NCBI GenBank assembly: GCA_001028815.1
Contig: LDJB01000002.1
Location: 62,001 to 126,000, forward strand
Length of the DNA stretch: 64,000 nt
Source of the DNA: Peptococcaceae bacterium 1109
Lineage (GTDB): Bacteria > Bacillota > Limnochordia > Darwinibacteriales > Darwinibacteriaceae
Direction of reading: 5' to 3'
A program made the translations under genes and the position numbers. Each line of letters begins with the position of its first letter. Positions within the stretch are counted from its first letter, which is position 1. Of this stretch, positions 25,019-33,322 are shown piece by piece. Under the pieces are notes generated by a model. It searched no databases. It saw nothing but the letters and a program-made list of their open reading frames with translations, and was not told the DNA's origin.

Positions 25019-25909
25019 TTAGGTGATATCATAGTTGATGCGCCGCCCGATAATCCTAAAGAACAGGACACTGGTGGCCACAATGAGCAGGAACAGGATT
25101 ACGGCCATGGCCGTGGCTTCCCCCATACGCAAGAACTGGAACCCCTTTTGGTAGAGATAGAGGTTGTAAACCCTGGTGGCGTTCCCCGGCCCGCCGTTCG
25201 TCATGGCAAAGGGCAGGTCGAAAATCTGGAACGTGCCGATCATGTTTACGATGAGGTCGTAGAACAAAATGGGGCTCACCAGGGGAATGGTGATCCGCCA
25301 AAACCGGGTCCAAGCTGAGGCGCCATCTACAATTGCAGCCTCTGTCACTTCCCTGGGGATGAGCTGCAGCCCTGTGAGGAACACAATGATATGAAACCCA
25401 AGGTACTGCCAGATGTTCACCGCAATCACCGAGGGAAGGGCCCAATCCTGCGATGCGAGCCATGGGATGCGCTGCATGCCTAGCCTTTGCAGGATCTGGT
25501 TGATGATCCCAAATTGGGAATTGAAGATCCAGGTCCAAGTCAAGCCCACCGCCACGGACATGGATACCCACGGCACAATGAACAAGGTGCGGAGAAGGTT
25601 CTGAAATCTAATATTCTGATTCAGCAGCACTGCGATGATGAGCGCCAACACACTTTGCAGGGGAACGTTGATGATCACGAACAAGAAAGTCTTCTGCAAA
25701 GACAGCCTAAAAACGGGATCCTTGAGGAGGGTTCTGTAGTTAGCCAGCCCCACCCATTGGGGGTCGTTAATCAGGTCCCAGGCAGTAAAGCTCAAGCCCA
25801 CCGCGGCAACAATGGGAATCAGCTGGAAAACTAAGAAGCCGATGAGATTTGGTGCCACAAAGAGGTACCCCGCAATGGCTTCTTGTCTAAAGCGCCGCTT
25901 CCGCCACAT
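25019..25909 (-). CDS. CUT1 sugar ABC transporter permease (MalF type)
   Basis: 296 residues, six predicted spans starting at GYLFVAPNLIGFLVFQLIP, with EAA loop EAAIVDGASAWTRFW. The ATG follows AAAGGAGG by 7 bases. It lies after the binding-protein hairpin and 13 bases before the MalG-type gene. Confidence 0.93.
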   Translation of the reverse strand: MWRKRRFRQEAIAGYLFVAPNLIGFLVFQLIPIVAAVGLSFTAWDLINDPQWVGLANYRTLLKDPVFRLSLQKTFLFVIINVPLQSVLALIIAVLLNQNIRFQNLLRTLFIVPWVSMSVAVGLTWTWIFNSQFGIINQILQRLGMQRIPWLASQDWALPSVIAVNIWQYLGFHIIVFLTGLQLIPREVTEAAIVDGASAWTRFWRITIPLVSPILFYDLIVNMIGTFQIFDLPFAMTNGGPGNATRVYNLYLYQKGFQFLRMGEATAMAVILFLLIVATSVLFFRIIGRRINYDIT

Positions 25910-25929
25910 ACGCGTTCCTCCTTTACGGA

Positions 25930-25950
25930 GAGGGGCACTGCGTGCCCCTC
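25930..25950 (-). other. Intercistronic hairpin after the binding-protein gene
   Basis: Perfect 9-bp stem GAGGGGCAC/GTGCCCCTC with a 3-base loop, 18 bases past the binding-protein stop and just before the permease ribosome binding site. No T run follows. Confidence 0.8.
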
Positions 25951-25968
25951 AACCTTCCTTGTTCCGTA

Positions 25969-27282
25969 CTACTCAAGCAGATGGGATACTTGGGCTTCAA
26001 TGTTTGCAATGGCGGAAGGGATGTCGATGAAGCCGCCAAAGGCAAGGTCTAGTTCTCTGCCGATCACGTCGAAGATCTCGTTCCAATTGACGTGCATAGG
26101 CCAGGTACCGGTGTTTTCCGTAAGGTCAATGTAGACCGCGACGTTCTCAGGCTCTCTGCCTGCATAGGCGTTCAGGAACACATCCACAAGGCTCTCTACC
26201 GCTGGGAACACCGTACCGTACTCAGCAACGATCTTCTGAGACTCATAGCCTTCTAGCCACTTTACCAGCCGCCAAGCTTCTTCCTTGTGAGGCGTATTGG
26301 CGTAAATGTTGTGCGCAAGGCCGTTAAAGGCACTTACCCGGCCCTTGGGGCCCCAGGGCAAGCCCACAACGTCCCAAGAGAAGGCTTCAATGGACCGCCC
26401 CGCGGTGAGCATCCACGAGCCTGCGGGGACCATGGCGAAGCGCTCAGCGGTAAACAGATCCCATGCAGAGCCGCCAGCTACCGTTGCCTCTGGGGGCGGG
26501 GCCACGTGGTACTTGTTCACCAGGTCTGACCAGAACTGCAGGGCCTCCACAGCTTCTGGCTCGTTCAAGACGAACTTGTTGCCATAAGGCTTGTCGATGA
26601 CGCCAGTCCCGCCGTTCATCCAGACGAAGTTGAGCCAGCCTGCCTGCATGTTGGAGCCGGCGATATCCCCAAAGCCGTACTGCACAATCCGGTCTGGGTC
26701 AAAGTCTGGGTCCAGGGCATTCCTGCCTTGGTCGTCCAAGGTCAACAGCTGGGCAATGCGGACGAAGTCACCGCCATCCTGGGGATTCCAGGTCCAATCA
26801 TCTGTCGGGTATGGTACCCCTGCTCTGTCAAAGAGATCTTTGTTGTAGAAAATCGCAATGGTATCCCAGTCCTTGGGAAGGCCATACTGGGCCCCTTCGT
26901 AATGCCACACGTCTAAGAGGCGCTGGTAGTAGATGCTGGTGTCAACGTTGTCCCTTTCAATGTAGGGTTTTAGGTCAAGGAGAGCTCCCCGGGCCACAAA
27001 GCCGGAGAAGTAGGCTGCATGCCCCCAGAACACGTCGGGAAGGTTCCGGGCAGCCATACCAGTTGTAAGCCGTGTCCAGTAGTCATTCCACTCTACGAGC
27101 TCCATTACCACTTCGATATCAGGGTTCCTGCGCATGAATTCTTCGATGGATGCCCGGTACGCTTCTTCTTGATTCTGGTCCCAGAACATGTACCGCAGCT
27201 GAACCTTTTGCGCCCCCGCCGCCGCACTAAACAGCAAGCTCATGAGAAGCACAGCGAGGACAAACCATGCCGTTCTCTTCAT
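25969..27282 (-). CDS. CUT1 sugar ABC transporter substrate-binding protein
   Basis: 437 residues. Signal peptide (1-24, ending SAAAGAQ) without lipobox cysteine. The mature start VQLRYMFWDQNQEEAYRASIEEF and NLPDVFWGHAAYFSGFVARG near residue 90 are typical of family 1 binding proteins. GGGAGG precedes the ATG. Encoded directly after its LacI regulator. The aromatic-rich central part suggests an oligosaccharide ligand, but identity is unknown. Confidence 0.93.
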   Translation of the reverse strand: MKRTAWFVLAVLLMSLLFSAAAGAQKVQLRYMFWDQNQEEAYRASIEEFMRRNPDIEVVMELVEWNDYWTRLTTGMAARNLPDVFWGHAAYFSGFVARGALLDLKPYIERDNVDTSIYYQRLLDVWHYEGAQYGLPKDWDTIAIFYNKDLFDRAGVPYPTDDWTWNPQDGGDFVRIAQLLTLDDQGRNALDPDFDPDRIVQYGFGDIAGSNMQAGWLNFVWMNGGTGVIDKPYGNKFVLNEPEAVEALQFWSDLVNKYHVAPPPEATVAGGSAWDLFTAERFAMVPAGSWMLTAGRSIEAFSWDVVGLPWGPKGRVSAFNGLAHNIYANTPHKEEAWRLVKWLEGYESQKIVAEYGTVFPAVESLVDVFLNAYAGREPENVAVYIDLTENTGTWPMHVNWNEIFDVIGRELDLAFGGFIDIPSAIANIEAQVSHLLE

Positions 27283-27331
27283 GTGAAGTAACCTCCCTTA
27301 ATCTAGACTGCTCCCTCAGTGGACACTGAAC

Positions 27332-28387
27332 TTAACTCGACTCATCACCTCCCTGGGAAGTGCTAACTCGTTCTAGACTGCGTGTAGTACCTCGTACCAC
27401 GAGCTTAACACCTACCTGCACCTTTGCCGCATGCTCGCTATGGGACTCTAGCATCCCCAGGAGCATGGCGCAGGCATTGGTTCCCACAGCATAGGGATCT
27501 GTTTCCACCGTAGTTAAGGGCGGATCGAGGTTTTGGCCCACGCAGATCCCATCAAAGCCCACCACAGAGACATCATCGGGCACCTTAAGGCCTAAATCGT
27601 AAAGTGCCCGGATTGCCCCTAAGGCCATTTCGTCAGAAACGGCGAAAATCGCGCTGAGGCTGGGGTTTGTCTCCAAGAGACTTTTTGCTCCCAGGTATCC
27701 GCCGAATTGGGTAAAGTGGCCGTTGTACACCAGGCGCTGGTCAAAGGGAATGCCCCAGTCTTTCAGGGCTTGGATAAAACCCCGCTTGCGGTAGACTCCA
27801 GATGGCCACTCATCGCCGCCACTTAAGAGCCCGATCTGCCGGTGGCCGCTTTCCAAGAGGTAGCTGGTAGCATCATAGGCGCCGCCGTAGTTATCCAGGT
27901 GGACCGCATTCCACTGGGTTTTGTCATCGTAGCAGTCGATGGCCACTGTGGGGATCCCAAAGCGGGCGAACCCTTCGATCATGGGATGCCCTGGGGTGCA
28001 AATATATAGGGCACCCATGGGATTGGTCCTCTGCAAGACTTCCTCGAAATACTCCCGGTCCCACGCGGGGAAGAGCATCTGCATCAGGGCAACCCCTCGC
28101 TTGCGGCAGATATCCGCGATTCCGCTTAAGTTGCCCAAGAACCAATCGTTGAGGTTCTCTGACAGCACCACAAAGGCAATCACTCCCGAAGCTGACCTGG
28201 CCTGCTTAGCCCGCTGGGGCGGGAGGTAGCCATAACGCTTGGCCGCTTCCAATATGCGGCGCTTTGTTTCTGGGCTAACCCGGTCATCGTGGCCGTTAAG
28301 GGCGTTGGATATGGTAGCCGGGGAGACGCCCAGCATCTGGGCGAGCATGCGCCCTGTAACCTTGGTGCGGGAATAGTTGTTACTCAC
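27332..28387 (-). CDS. LacI-family transcriptional regulator
   Basis: 351 residues from the preferred GTG at 28387 (GAGG 8 bases upstream); the open frame reaches 28417 with a TTG and no site. Helix-turn-helix VTGRMLAQMLGVSPATISNALNG (about residues 10-32), then a sensor domain. Leader gene of the operon with the binding protein 49 bases downstream, hence presumably local and autoregulatory. The AT-rich upstream region (28388-28520) probably holds its promoter and operator. I do not see a clean palindrome there, only the imperfect AAATT-5-AATTT near 28474-28488. Confidence 0.92.
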   Translation of the reverse strand: MSNNYSRTKVTGRMLAQMLGVSPATISNALNGHDDRVSPETKRRILEAAKRYGYLPPQRAKQARSASGVIAFVVLSENLNDWFLGNLSGIADICRKRGVALMQMLFPAWDREYFEEVLQRTNPMGALYICTPGHPMIEGFARFGIPTVAIDCYDDKTQWNAVHLDNYGGAYDATSYLLESGHRQIGLLSGGDEWPSGVYRKRGFIQALKDWGIPFDQRLVYNGHFTQFGGYLGAKSLLETNPSLSAIFAVSDEMALGAIRALYDLGLKVPDDVSVVGFDGICVGQNLDPPLTTVETDPYAVGTNACAMLLGMLESHSEHAAKVQVGVKLVVRGTTRSLERVSTSQGGDESS

Positions 28388-28520
28388 AGGCAAAACCTCA
28401 GTGTGGTGGTTTATCAAAAGAAATCTAATGTTAAATTACTTCACTATTAAGGAAAAACCTCCTGGCGTTTATGCCAAATTAACTAAATTTCAGGTAAATT
28501 CCGCCTATTGGGGGCAAAAT

Positions 28521-28548
28521 AAAACGGCTGGCCTATGCCAGCCGTTTT
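28521..28548 (-). terminator. Rho-independent terminator after the large DUF5696 locus
   Basis: 12-bp perfect stem AAAACGGCTGGC/GCCAGCCGTTTT with a 4-base loop, 10 bases past the stop of the secreted-protein gene. The minus strand continues ATTTTGC, and the stem ends in a T4 run. Confidence 0.85.
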
Positions 28549-28558
28549 CGAAGAAGGC

Positions 28559-29203
28559 TTATCTCCGCTCGTACTCAAGGAGGGTCATGCTGTAGGTCAA
28601 GTTGCCATCGCTATCGAAGACCTTCACAGCCAAGGGCCAGCCCACATCAGGGGCAATGATCCATTCAGAGGTGACCCGCTCCCTCCGGTTGCCCTCCTCA
28701 TCCTCTTCCCGGATTAACTTACGGGCCAGAAAGCCGTCTACGCCCGCGACTTTCTGCTCTTCTACAACCCGGACTCGAGAACCATCAAAGAGCTGCATGG
28801 TGTTCCCCACCTCGAACTCCAGATCGGAGGCGAACATCCCGAGTACCATGAACTCGCTAAACCAGTTACCCCCCATGAGTGCCATCAGGCCAGACAGCCC
28901 ACCCATAAAGCTCAGGCCCTCTAACTCGTCCTTCGTCATCCTACTTGTTTGAGCTTGGGTAACCATCCAGGATTCATCATCGATCTTCGTAACTTCCAGC
29001 AACTGATAACTGGTGCTCTCTACCCAGACATCTTCCTCGAGCTCCCAGTCCCAGGAAGTTGAGCCACTGATGATTTCGTAGTAAAACTTCTCGTAATCGG
29101 CGTTGAACTCATTCCACTTCCAGGTTTCTCCCCATGCGGCTGCACTTACCGGAACTGCAGCCAAGAGCAACAGCAGAATCAACAACGATGTTTTGCGGAG
29201 CAT
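28559..29203 (-). CDS. Secreted protein of unknown function
   Basis: 214 residues from ATG 29203 (GGGGAGG 7 bases upstream). Clear Sec signal peptide (residues 1-22, ending VSAAAWG), no lipobox. The mature part is acidic and beta-rich with Trp-rich edges (YEIISGSTSWDWELEEDVWVES) and a C-terminal EWIIAPDVGWPLAVKVFDSDG segment reminiscent of LolA-like half-barrels; that resemblance is weak. It ends the large locus, 96 bases after the MalG-type gene, and may have its own promoter. I cannot assign a function. Confidence 0.75.
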   Translation of the reverse strand: MLRKTSLLILLLLLAAVPVSAAAWGETWKWNEFNADYEKFYYEIISGSTSWDWELEEDVWVESTSYQLLEVTKIDDESWMVTQAQTSRMTKDELEGLSFMGGLSGLMALMGGNWFSEFMVLGMFASDLEFEVGNTMQLFDGSRVRVVEEQKVAGVDGFLARKLIREEDEEGNRRERVTSEWIIAPDVGWPLAVKVFDSDGNLTYSMTLLEYERR

Positions 29204-29298
29204 ATTTCCGCCTCCCCTTTTGTGAGAATATAATGCTATCTTATGCACAAGAACCAAAACTCCTGTTCACAAAAGGGAGGCAAAGCAAATTTTCTGCG

Positions 29299-30219
29299 CT
29301 ATTCACCAGTGATGCCCGTGCGTTCCACGCTCTGCACGAAGAACCGCTGCAAGAACAGGTACAAGACTAAGAGGGGTGCGATGGAAAGCAAAGTGCCTGC
29401 CAGGCGAATGGCCTCATTTAGGGCACCCCCGGCGCTGATATCATTCGCGGGGTAAAGCTTGTTGAAGCTGTCTACAAATGCCTGTAGTCTCAAGGGAAGG
29501 GTCCGGGCCGCGCTGCCAGATAACAGTGACAACTGGGCTGTCTCATTCCAGAACCAGATAAATGAGAACAGAAAGGTGACAACCAACGCAGGGACGGCCA
29601 TGGGTACCGCGATCTGGAAGAACACCCGCAGGCTCCCTGCCCCATCCATCATTGCCGCTTCATCCAGCGCTTTCGGGTACGAGCTGAAGAACAGGTAGTA
29701 CACGAGGAGAAAGACTGAACTCTTCACCCCCTGCCCACCCAAGGCAGTGAGCATTGTGGGCCAGATCGTATTCACCAGCTTGTATTGGTTAAACAGCATG
29801 TAGCGGGGAATGAGGGTTACCGCGGAAGGCACCAAGAAGACCAGGACAATCAAGCCGATCCAGACCCTCTTAAAGGGTACTGCAAAGCGAGCTAACCCGT
29901 ATCCAGCAAAGGCAAGGGTGACGGTCTGGAGCAGCGCGGGGAAAAAGGACATCACAAGGGACGTCTTCAGCCCCTCCCAAAAGCCTAGGGTGCGGGAGGC
30001 CTTCGTGAAACTCTCCAAGCTGAAGTGCCGGGGTATCCAGGCTACAGTGGCATCGGCCAAGTCTTGAACGCTCATAAAGCTGGTGGAAATCATGTACAAC
30101 ACTGGGTAGAGGAAGACAAAGCCCATCCCAAGGAGCACGCCGTAGGAAAATGCCCTCTGAAGAAGGCCCTCCCGCTCCGCGGTACCGAGCAAGACCTTCC
30201 TTGCATGTGTCCACCTCAT
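29299..30219 (-). CDS. CUT1 sugar ABC transporter permease (MalG type), second pair of DUF5696 locus
   Basis: 306 residues from ATG 30219 (GGGGAGG 8 bases upstream), overlapping the preceding MalF-type gene by 4 bases. Six predicted spans, EAA loop EAAMMDGAGSLRVFF (A-M-M-D replaces the usual A-x-I-D), C-terminus VQSVERTGITGE. The longer open frame to 30567 is read through the partner permease in another frame and is rejected. Confidence 0.92.
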   Translation of the reverse strand: MRWTHARKVLLGTAEREGLLQRAFSYGVLLGMGFVFLYPVLYMISTSFMSVQDLADATVAWIPRHFSLESFTKASRTLGFWEGLKTSLVMSFFPALLQTVTLAFAGYGLARFAVPFKRVWIGLIVLVFLVPSAVTLIPRYMLFNQYKLVNTIWPTMLTALGGQGVKSSVFLLVYYLFFSSYPKALDEAAMMDGAGSLRVFFQIAVPMAVPALVVTFLFSFIWFWNETAQLSLLSGSAARTLPLRLQAFVDSFNKLYPANDISAGGALNEAIRLAGTLLSIAPLLVLYLFLQRFFVQSVERTGITGE

Positions 30220-31091
30220 GCTCTCCGCCTCCCCTTCTTCTCTGCTAAAACCAGGGCTGTGATCCCCATGAGAATGAGCTGTGCTGCAGCGTAAATCCAG
30301 GCCATAGCCGCGGAATAGCTGTACGGCCGGTTCACTTCCAAAAGGTGGTTCACGATCTTCACATTGGTGGGATCGGACGACACCGCGCCCATTTCCACAA
30401 TGGTGTAGATGGCATTCAGCACAATGGTTGGCCGGAGGTGGGGCAAGGTAATCCGCCAAAACATCTCCCAGCCAGTGGCACCATCGATGGCTGCTGCCTC
30501 GTACATACTGCCGTCGATTTTCTGCAGTACTGCCAAGAAAACGATGATCTGCACACCAGAAAACCACAGAATGCGCACAAGGCTAGCCATAAACAGGTTA
30601 AGCAGGCGCATGCTCCCCGCCTGAGTGATGAGGGAGAAGTACCGCCTTAAGATGCCGTAGTCCATGCTGAGGCGCATGGCATCTGTTTCTTGGACCAGCT
30701 GGGTGAGGACAGGGCCAGACATGATAATCACCGGCAAGAAGAACACTGCACGAAACAGAGCTCGCCCAGGGAACTTGCGGTTGAGGAGCAGAGCGATCAC
30801 CAGCGAAAAGACCATCACAATCGGCAGCCCTGCTGCAATCAAGAACAAGCTTTCCATGAGGTTCGTGGGAAACACCGCATCCTGCAGAAGGGCATAGCGG
30901 TAATGATCGAGGCCCACGAAATTCAGTTCCGTGCCTGTCACCTTAATACGCACATCGGAAAAGCTGATCACAATCGAGTAGAGCATGGGAAAAGCGGTCA
31001 GGAACAAAAAGCCTATGATCCACGGTGAGAAAAACGCCAAACCTATAAGGCGGTTTCTCCCCCGCATGGTCAGCCTCATCTTCTTCACCAT
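30216..31091 (-). CDS. CUT1 sugar ABC transporter permease (MalF type), second pair of DUF5696 locus
   Basis: 291 residues, six predicted spans, EAA loop EAAAIDGATGWEMFW. The ATG at 31091 has GAGGTGAGG immediately upstream, and the gene overlaps the DUF5696 gene by 7 bases. Together with the next gene it forms the second permease pair of the locus. The 468-residue binding protein at 40135 is its most likely partner by elimination. Confidence 0.92.
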   Translation of the reverse strand: MVKKMRLTMRGRNRLIGLAFFSPWIIGFLFLTAFPMLYSIVISFSDVRIKVTGTELNFVGLDHYRYALLQDAVFPTNLMESLFLIAAGLPIVMVFSLVIALLLNRKFPGRALFRAVFFLPVIIMSGPVLTQLVQETDAMRLSMDYGILRRYFSLITQAGSMRLLNLFMASLVRILWFSGVQIIVFLAVLQKIDGSMYEAAAIDGATGWEMFWRITLPHLRPTIVLNAIYTIVEMGAVSSDPTNVKIVNHLLEVNRPYSYSAAMAWIYAAAQLILMGITALVLAEKKGRRRA

Positions 31092-33322
31092 GCCTCACCT
31101 CGCTCCACTACCGCATAATCATGGGGCCCAACCACTACCCCGCCCCAGGCCCATGGTTCATCCGTATAATTGACCAGTATGGTGGACCCGCCCTCGTACT
31201 CCACCTTCACCTTCCCCTGTTCTACCGCCTCATGGGTGGTGATCTTTAGCCCTGCAGTCTTTTCCAAAGCAGGCAGCATGTAGGTGTAGGTTTCCACGAT
31301 GTACTCCTTCCAGTCCGAGAAAGCCGTAGAGTGGAGATCCTCTAAAGGTGTGTAAGCCAGACTGCTGCTGGGAGCGTGGGTCACGATAAACGACGGATAA
31401 GCCCCATACTCCACCATGCGCAGAATCCGGTCTCGGCTGAGGGATGTGGTATTGACGAAGGGTGCATAGAGGGCCATGGATCCTTTCAGGACCATGGGCA
31501 AGAACGGTACGGTATCCGTCTCGTAAAGATACTGGCCGCTCACTAGGGGCAGATCGTAAAAGCTGTGGGCAAAGGGCCACATGAGCTGGTTCGGGCTGTA
31601 TAAGGCGAGTTTCCGCCCCTCCGCCAACTCCTCCATTAAGGCTACAAACCCGGGGGTGTTCTCCCTTCGGGCCCGTTCCTTGCCTGAGGTGTAGTCCCCA
31701 TACAAGCGGCTGCCCAGCTGATCCAAGGCAAGGTGGAACTCCCCGTACCGGGTAAGATGTTGGGCCACCAGCCTTGTGGCCACATCAGGCCGATAGAAGT
31801 AAGTCTCTGGGTAAACAGCATCCCAGTTGTTCCGGACAATCTGGATGGGCTTCTTCCCCATGGTATGGGCCGCCTCTAGGCGCAGGTTGATCTGATCGCT
31901 ATTTGCCCGGAGGGGATCAAGGTAGAGGGCAAAGGTACCCCCGCCTGCCTCCACTTCTGCCCTAAGCTGAGCCAGCTCCCCGGCACTACCCAAGCGGCCG
32001 TCAAGTGGTGCCCCGGCTCGGTTTCCCTTAGTGAATTTCCGCAGCACAACTGCGGCGTTTCCCAGCCCTTCCCGTTGTAGTTCCCTGATGATCTCAGAGG
32101 CTTCTGCAATGGGGGTAAAGGCGCGCCATACCTTCCAAAGGGCCAATTGCTGCACATCCCCGCCGATAATCTCCAAGCGCAGGGCCATTTCCGGCCCAGA
32201 GGCCTCTTTGAGGAACCCTTGTTCCATGAGGAGGCCCCTGTAGAACACGGCCATCTGATCGTAATCCGCCTCGTCCCCACTCAAGAGATAGAAAGACTGC
32301 TTGGGCGTTAACATGTTCATCTGTTCTTGGGGAACCAAGGAGCTTGCCCCAGAGCGGGTGGTGGCCATCCCGTACTTCTGGCGGTACTCAAACCTTGCCA
32401 TGATGCTGTTGTACCTGGTGTTCCCTAGCCCTGCGGGGGTGGCCACGATGGATGCGTACTGTTCCCCATCTTCGATGACGCTCAACAGGCCGTGCTGCCC
32501 AGTCCCGTGGACAATGCCGTAGACGGGCATAAGCACTTGATTGGGCGGGATGATGTAGTCATCAGGGCGGCTCGCGGCCAGGGACTGGGCCTGGCCCAGC
32601 TGGTCGATGGCTAAATCGGGGCCATAGACTTTTTCATCAAAACCTGCAATATAGGTGCCCGACTTGCGGAAGCGCATGAGGGCCCCTGGGCCATCGGGGA
32701 GGAGAAACCAGCCCTCCACCTCATCTTCAAAGACGCTCCCCAGGTAAGGGACGAAGGCTAGGGATTTCAGGCGGTACTCCCCTGACTCCACCACGCTCCC
32801 CTCATCTAGTTGGAAGGTTAGCTTATTGCCGATTAGGGTGGCCCGCCCTGTAAAAGTGATTCCTAGGCTGCTGTACTCTGCACTGAAGGCAAAACCGTTG
32901 TCTACGAGCTCATAGGTAACGTCGGCATTGCTCAGGAGCCCATAGCGGCGCTCGCTGTGCTTGCTGTCGTAGCACTCTATAGCGACGATGGATCCAGCGT
33001 AACTCTGCCACGACTTATTGAGGTTCCGAGCGTTTTCTAAAGGAATTGCCCCCCAAACGTAGCCTGTGCGCCGGTCCACGATGCGTATGGTGTGGAAGTC
33101 TTTGGCCAGCCACAGCTCCGCTGCATCTGTCTCCGCGACCATCTCGAAGCCCACTGTATCGAGGAAACTCTCTACCTGCTGGACTATCCCCTGGGGCTGA
33201 ACGTGGCGGTTTGACATGATTTCCAGCGCGCCTGGATCAAAGGGAGGGATTGTGAGGCAGTGGCCTACCCCGCTAAAAAGCAAGGCTCCGGCCAAAACTG
33301 CAACTACTGCGAACCTAGACAA
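31085..33322 (-). CDS. DUF5696 protein, secreted, putative carbohydrate-active
   Basis: 745 residues with a Sec signal peptide (1-22, ending GVGHC). I recognise the DUF5696 family from the overall pattern: an N-terminal beta-sandwich-like part (ADAAELWLAKDFHTIRIVDRRTGYVWG, then GPGALMRFRKSG near 210) and a C-terminal barrel-like part with KPIQIVRNNWDAVYPETYFYRPD and HLALDQLGSRLYGDY. These resemble glycoside-hydrolase barrels, but no characterised activity is known to me. Context (two sugar permease pairs, GH65 phosphorylase) supports a role in cleaving or binding a polysaccharide outside the membrane. It overlaps both neighbours, so it is tightly coupled. Confidence 0.75.
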   Translation of the reverse strand: MSRFAVVAVLAGALLFSGVGHCLTIPPFDPGALEIMSNRHVQPQGIVQQVESFLDTVGFEMVAETDAAELWLAKDFHTIRIVDRRTGYVWGAIPLENARNLNKSWQSYAGSIVAIECYDSKHSERRYGLLSNADVTYELVDNGFAFSAEYSSLGITFTGRATLIGNKLTFQLDEGSVVESGEYRLKSLAFVPYLGSVFEDEVEGWFLLPDGPGALMRFRKSGTYIAGFDEKVYGPDLAIDQLGQAQSLAASRPDDYIIPPNQVLMPVYGIVHGTGQHGLLSVIEDGEQYASIVATPAGLGNTRYNSIMARFEYRQKYGMATTRSGASSLVPQEQMNMLTPKQSFYLLSGDEADYDQMAVFYRGLLMEQGFLKEASGPEMALRLEIIGGDVQQLALWKVWRAFTPIAEASEIIRELQREGLGNAAVVLRKFTKGNRAGAPLDGRLGSAGELAQLRAEVEAGGGTFALYLDPLRANSDQINLRLEAAHTMGKKPIQIVRNNWDAVYPETYFYRPDVATRLVAQHLTRYGEFHLALDQLGSRLYGDYTSGKERARRENTPGFVALMEELAEGRKLALYSPNQLMWPFAHSFYDLPLVSGQYLYETDTVPFLPMVLKGSMALYAPFVNTTSLSRDRILRMVEYGAYPSFIVTHAPSSSLAYTPLEDLHSTAFSDWKEYIVETYTYMLPALEKTAGLKITTHEAVEQGKVKVEYEGGSTILVNYTDEPWAWGGVVVGPHDYAVVERGEAW

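Noticed and set aside
29299-30567. Open frame extending the MalG-type permease by 116 codons upstream
   Set aside because: The extension is read through the preceding permease gene in another frame, is Cys/His-rich and unlike any permease; ATG 30219 has a proper ribosome binding site.
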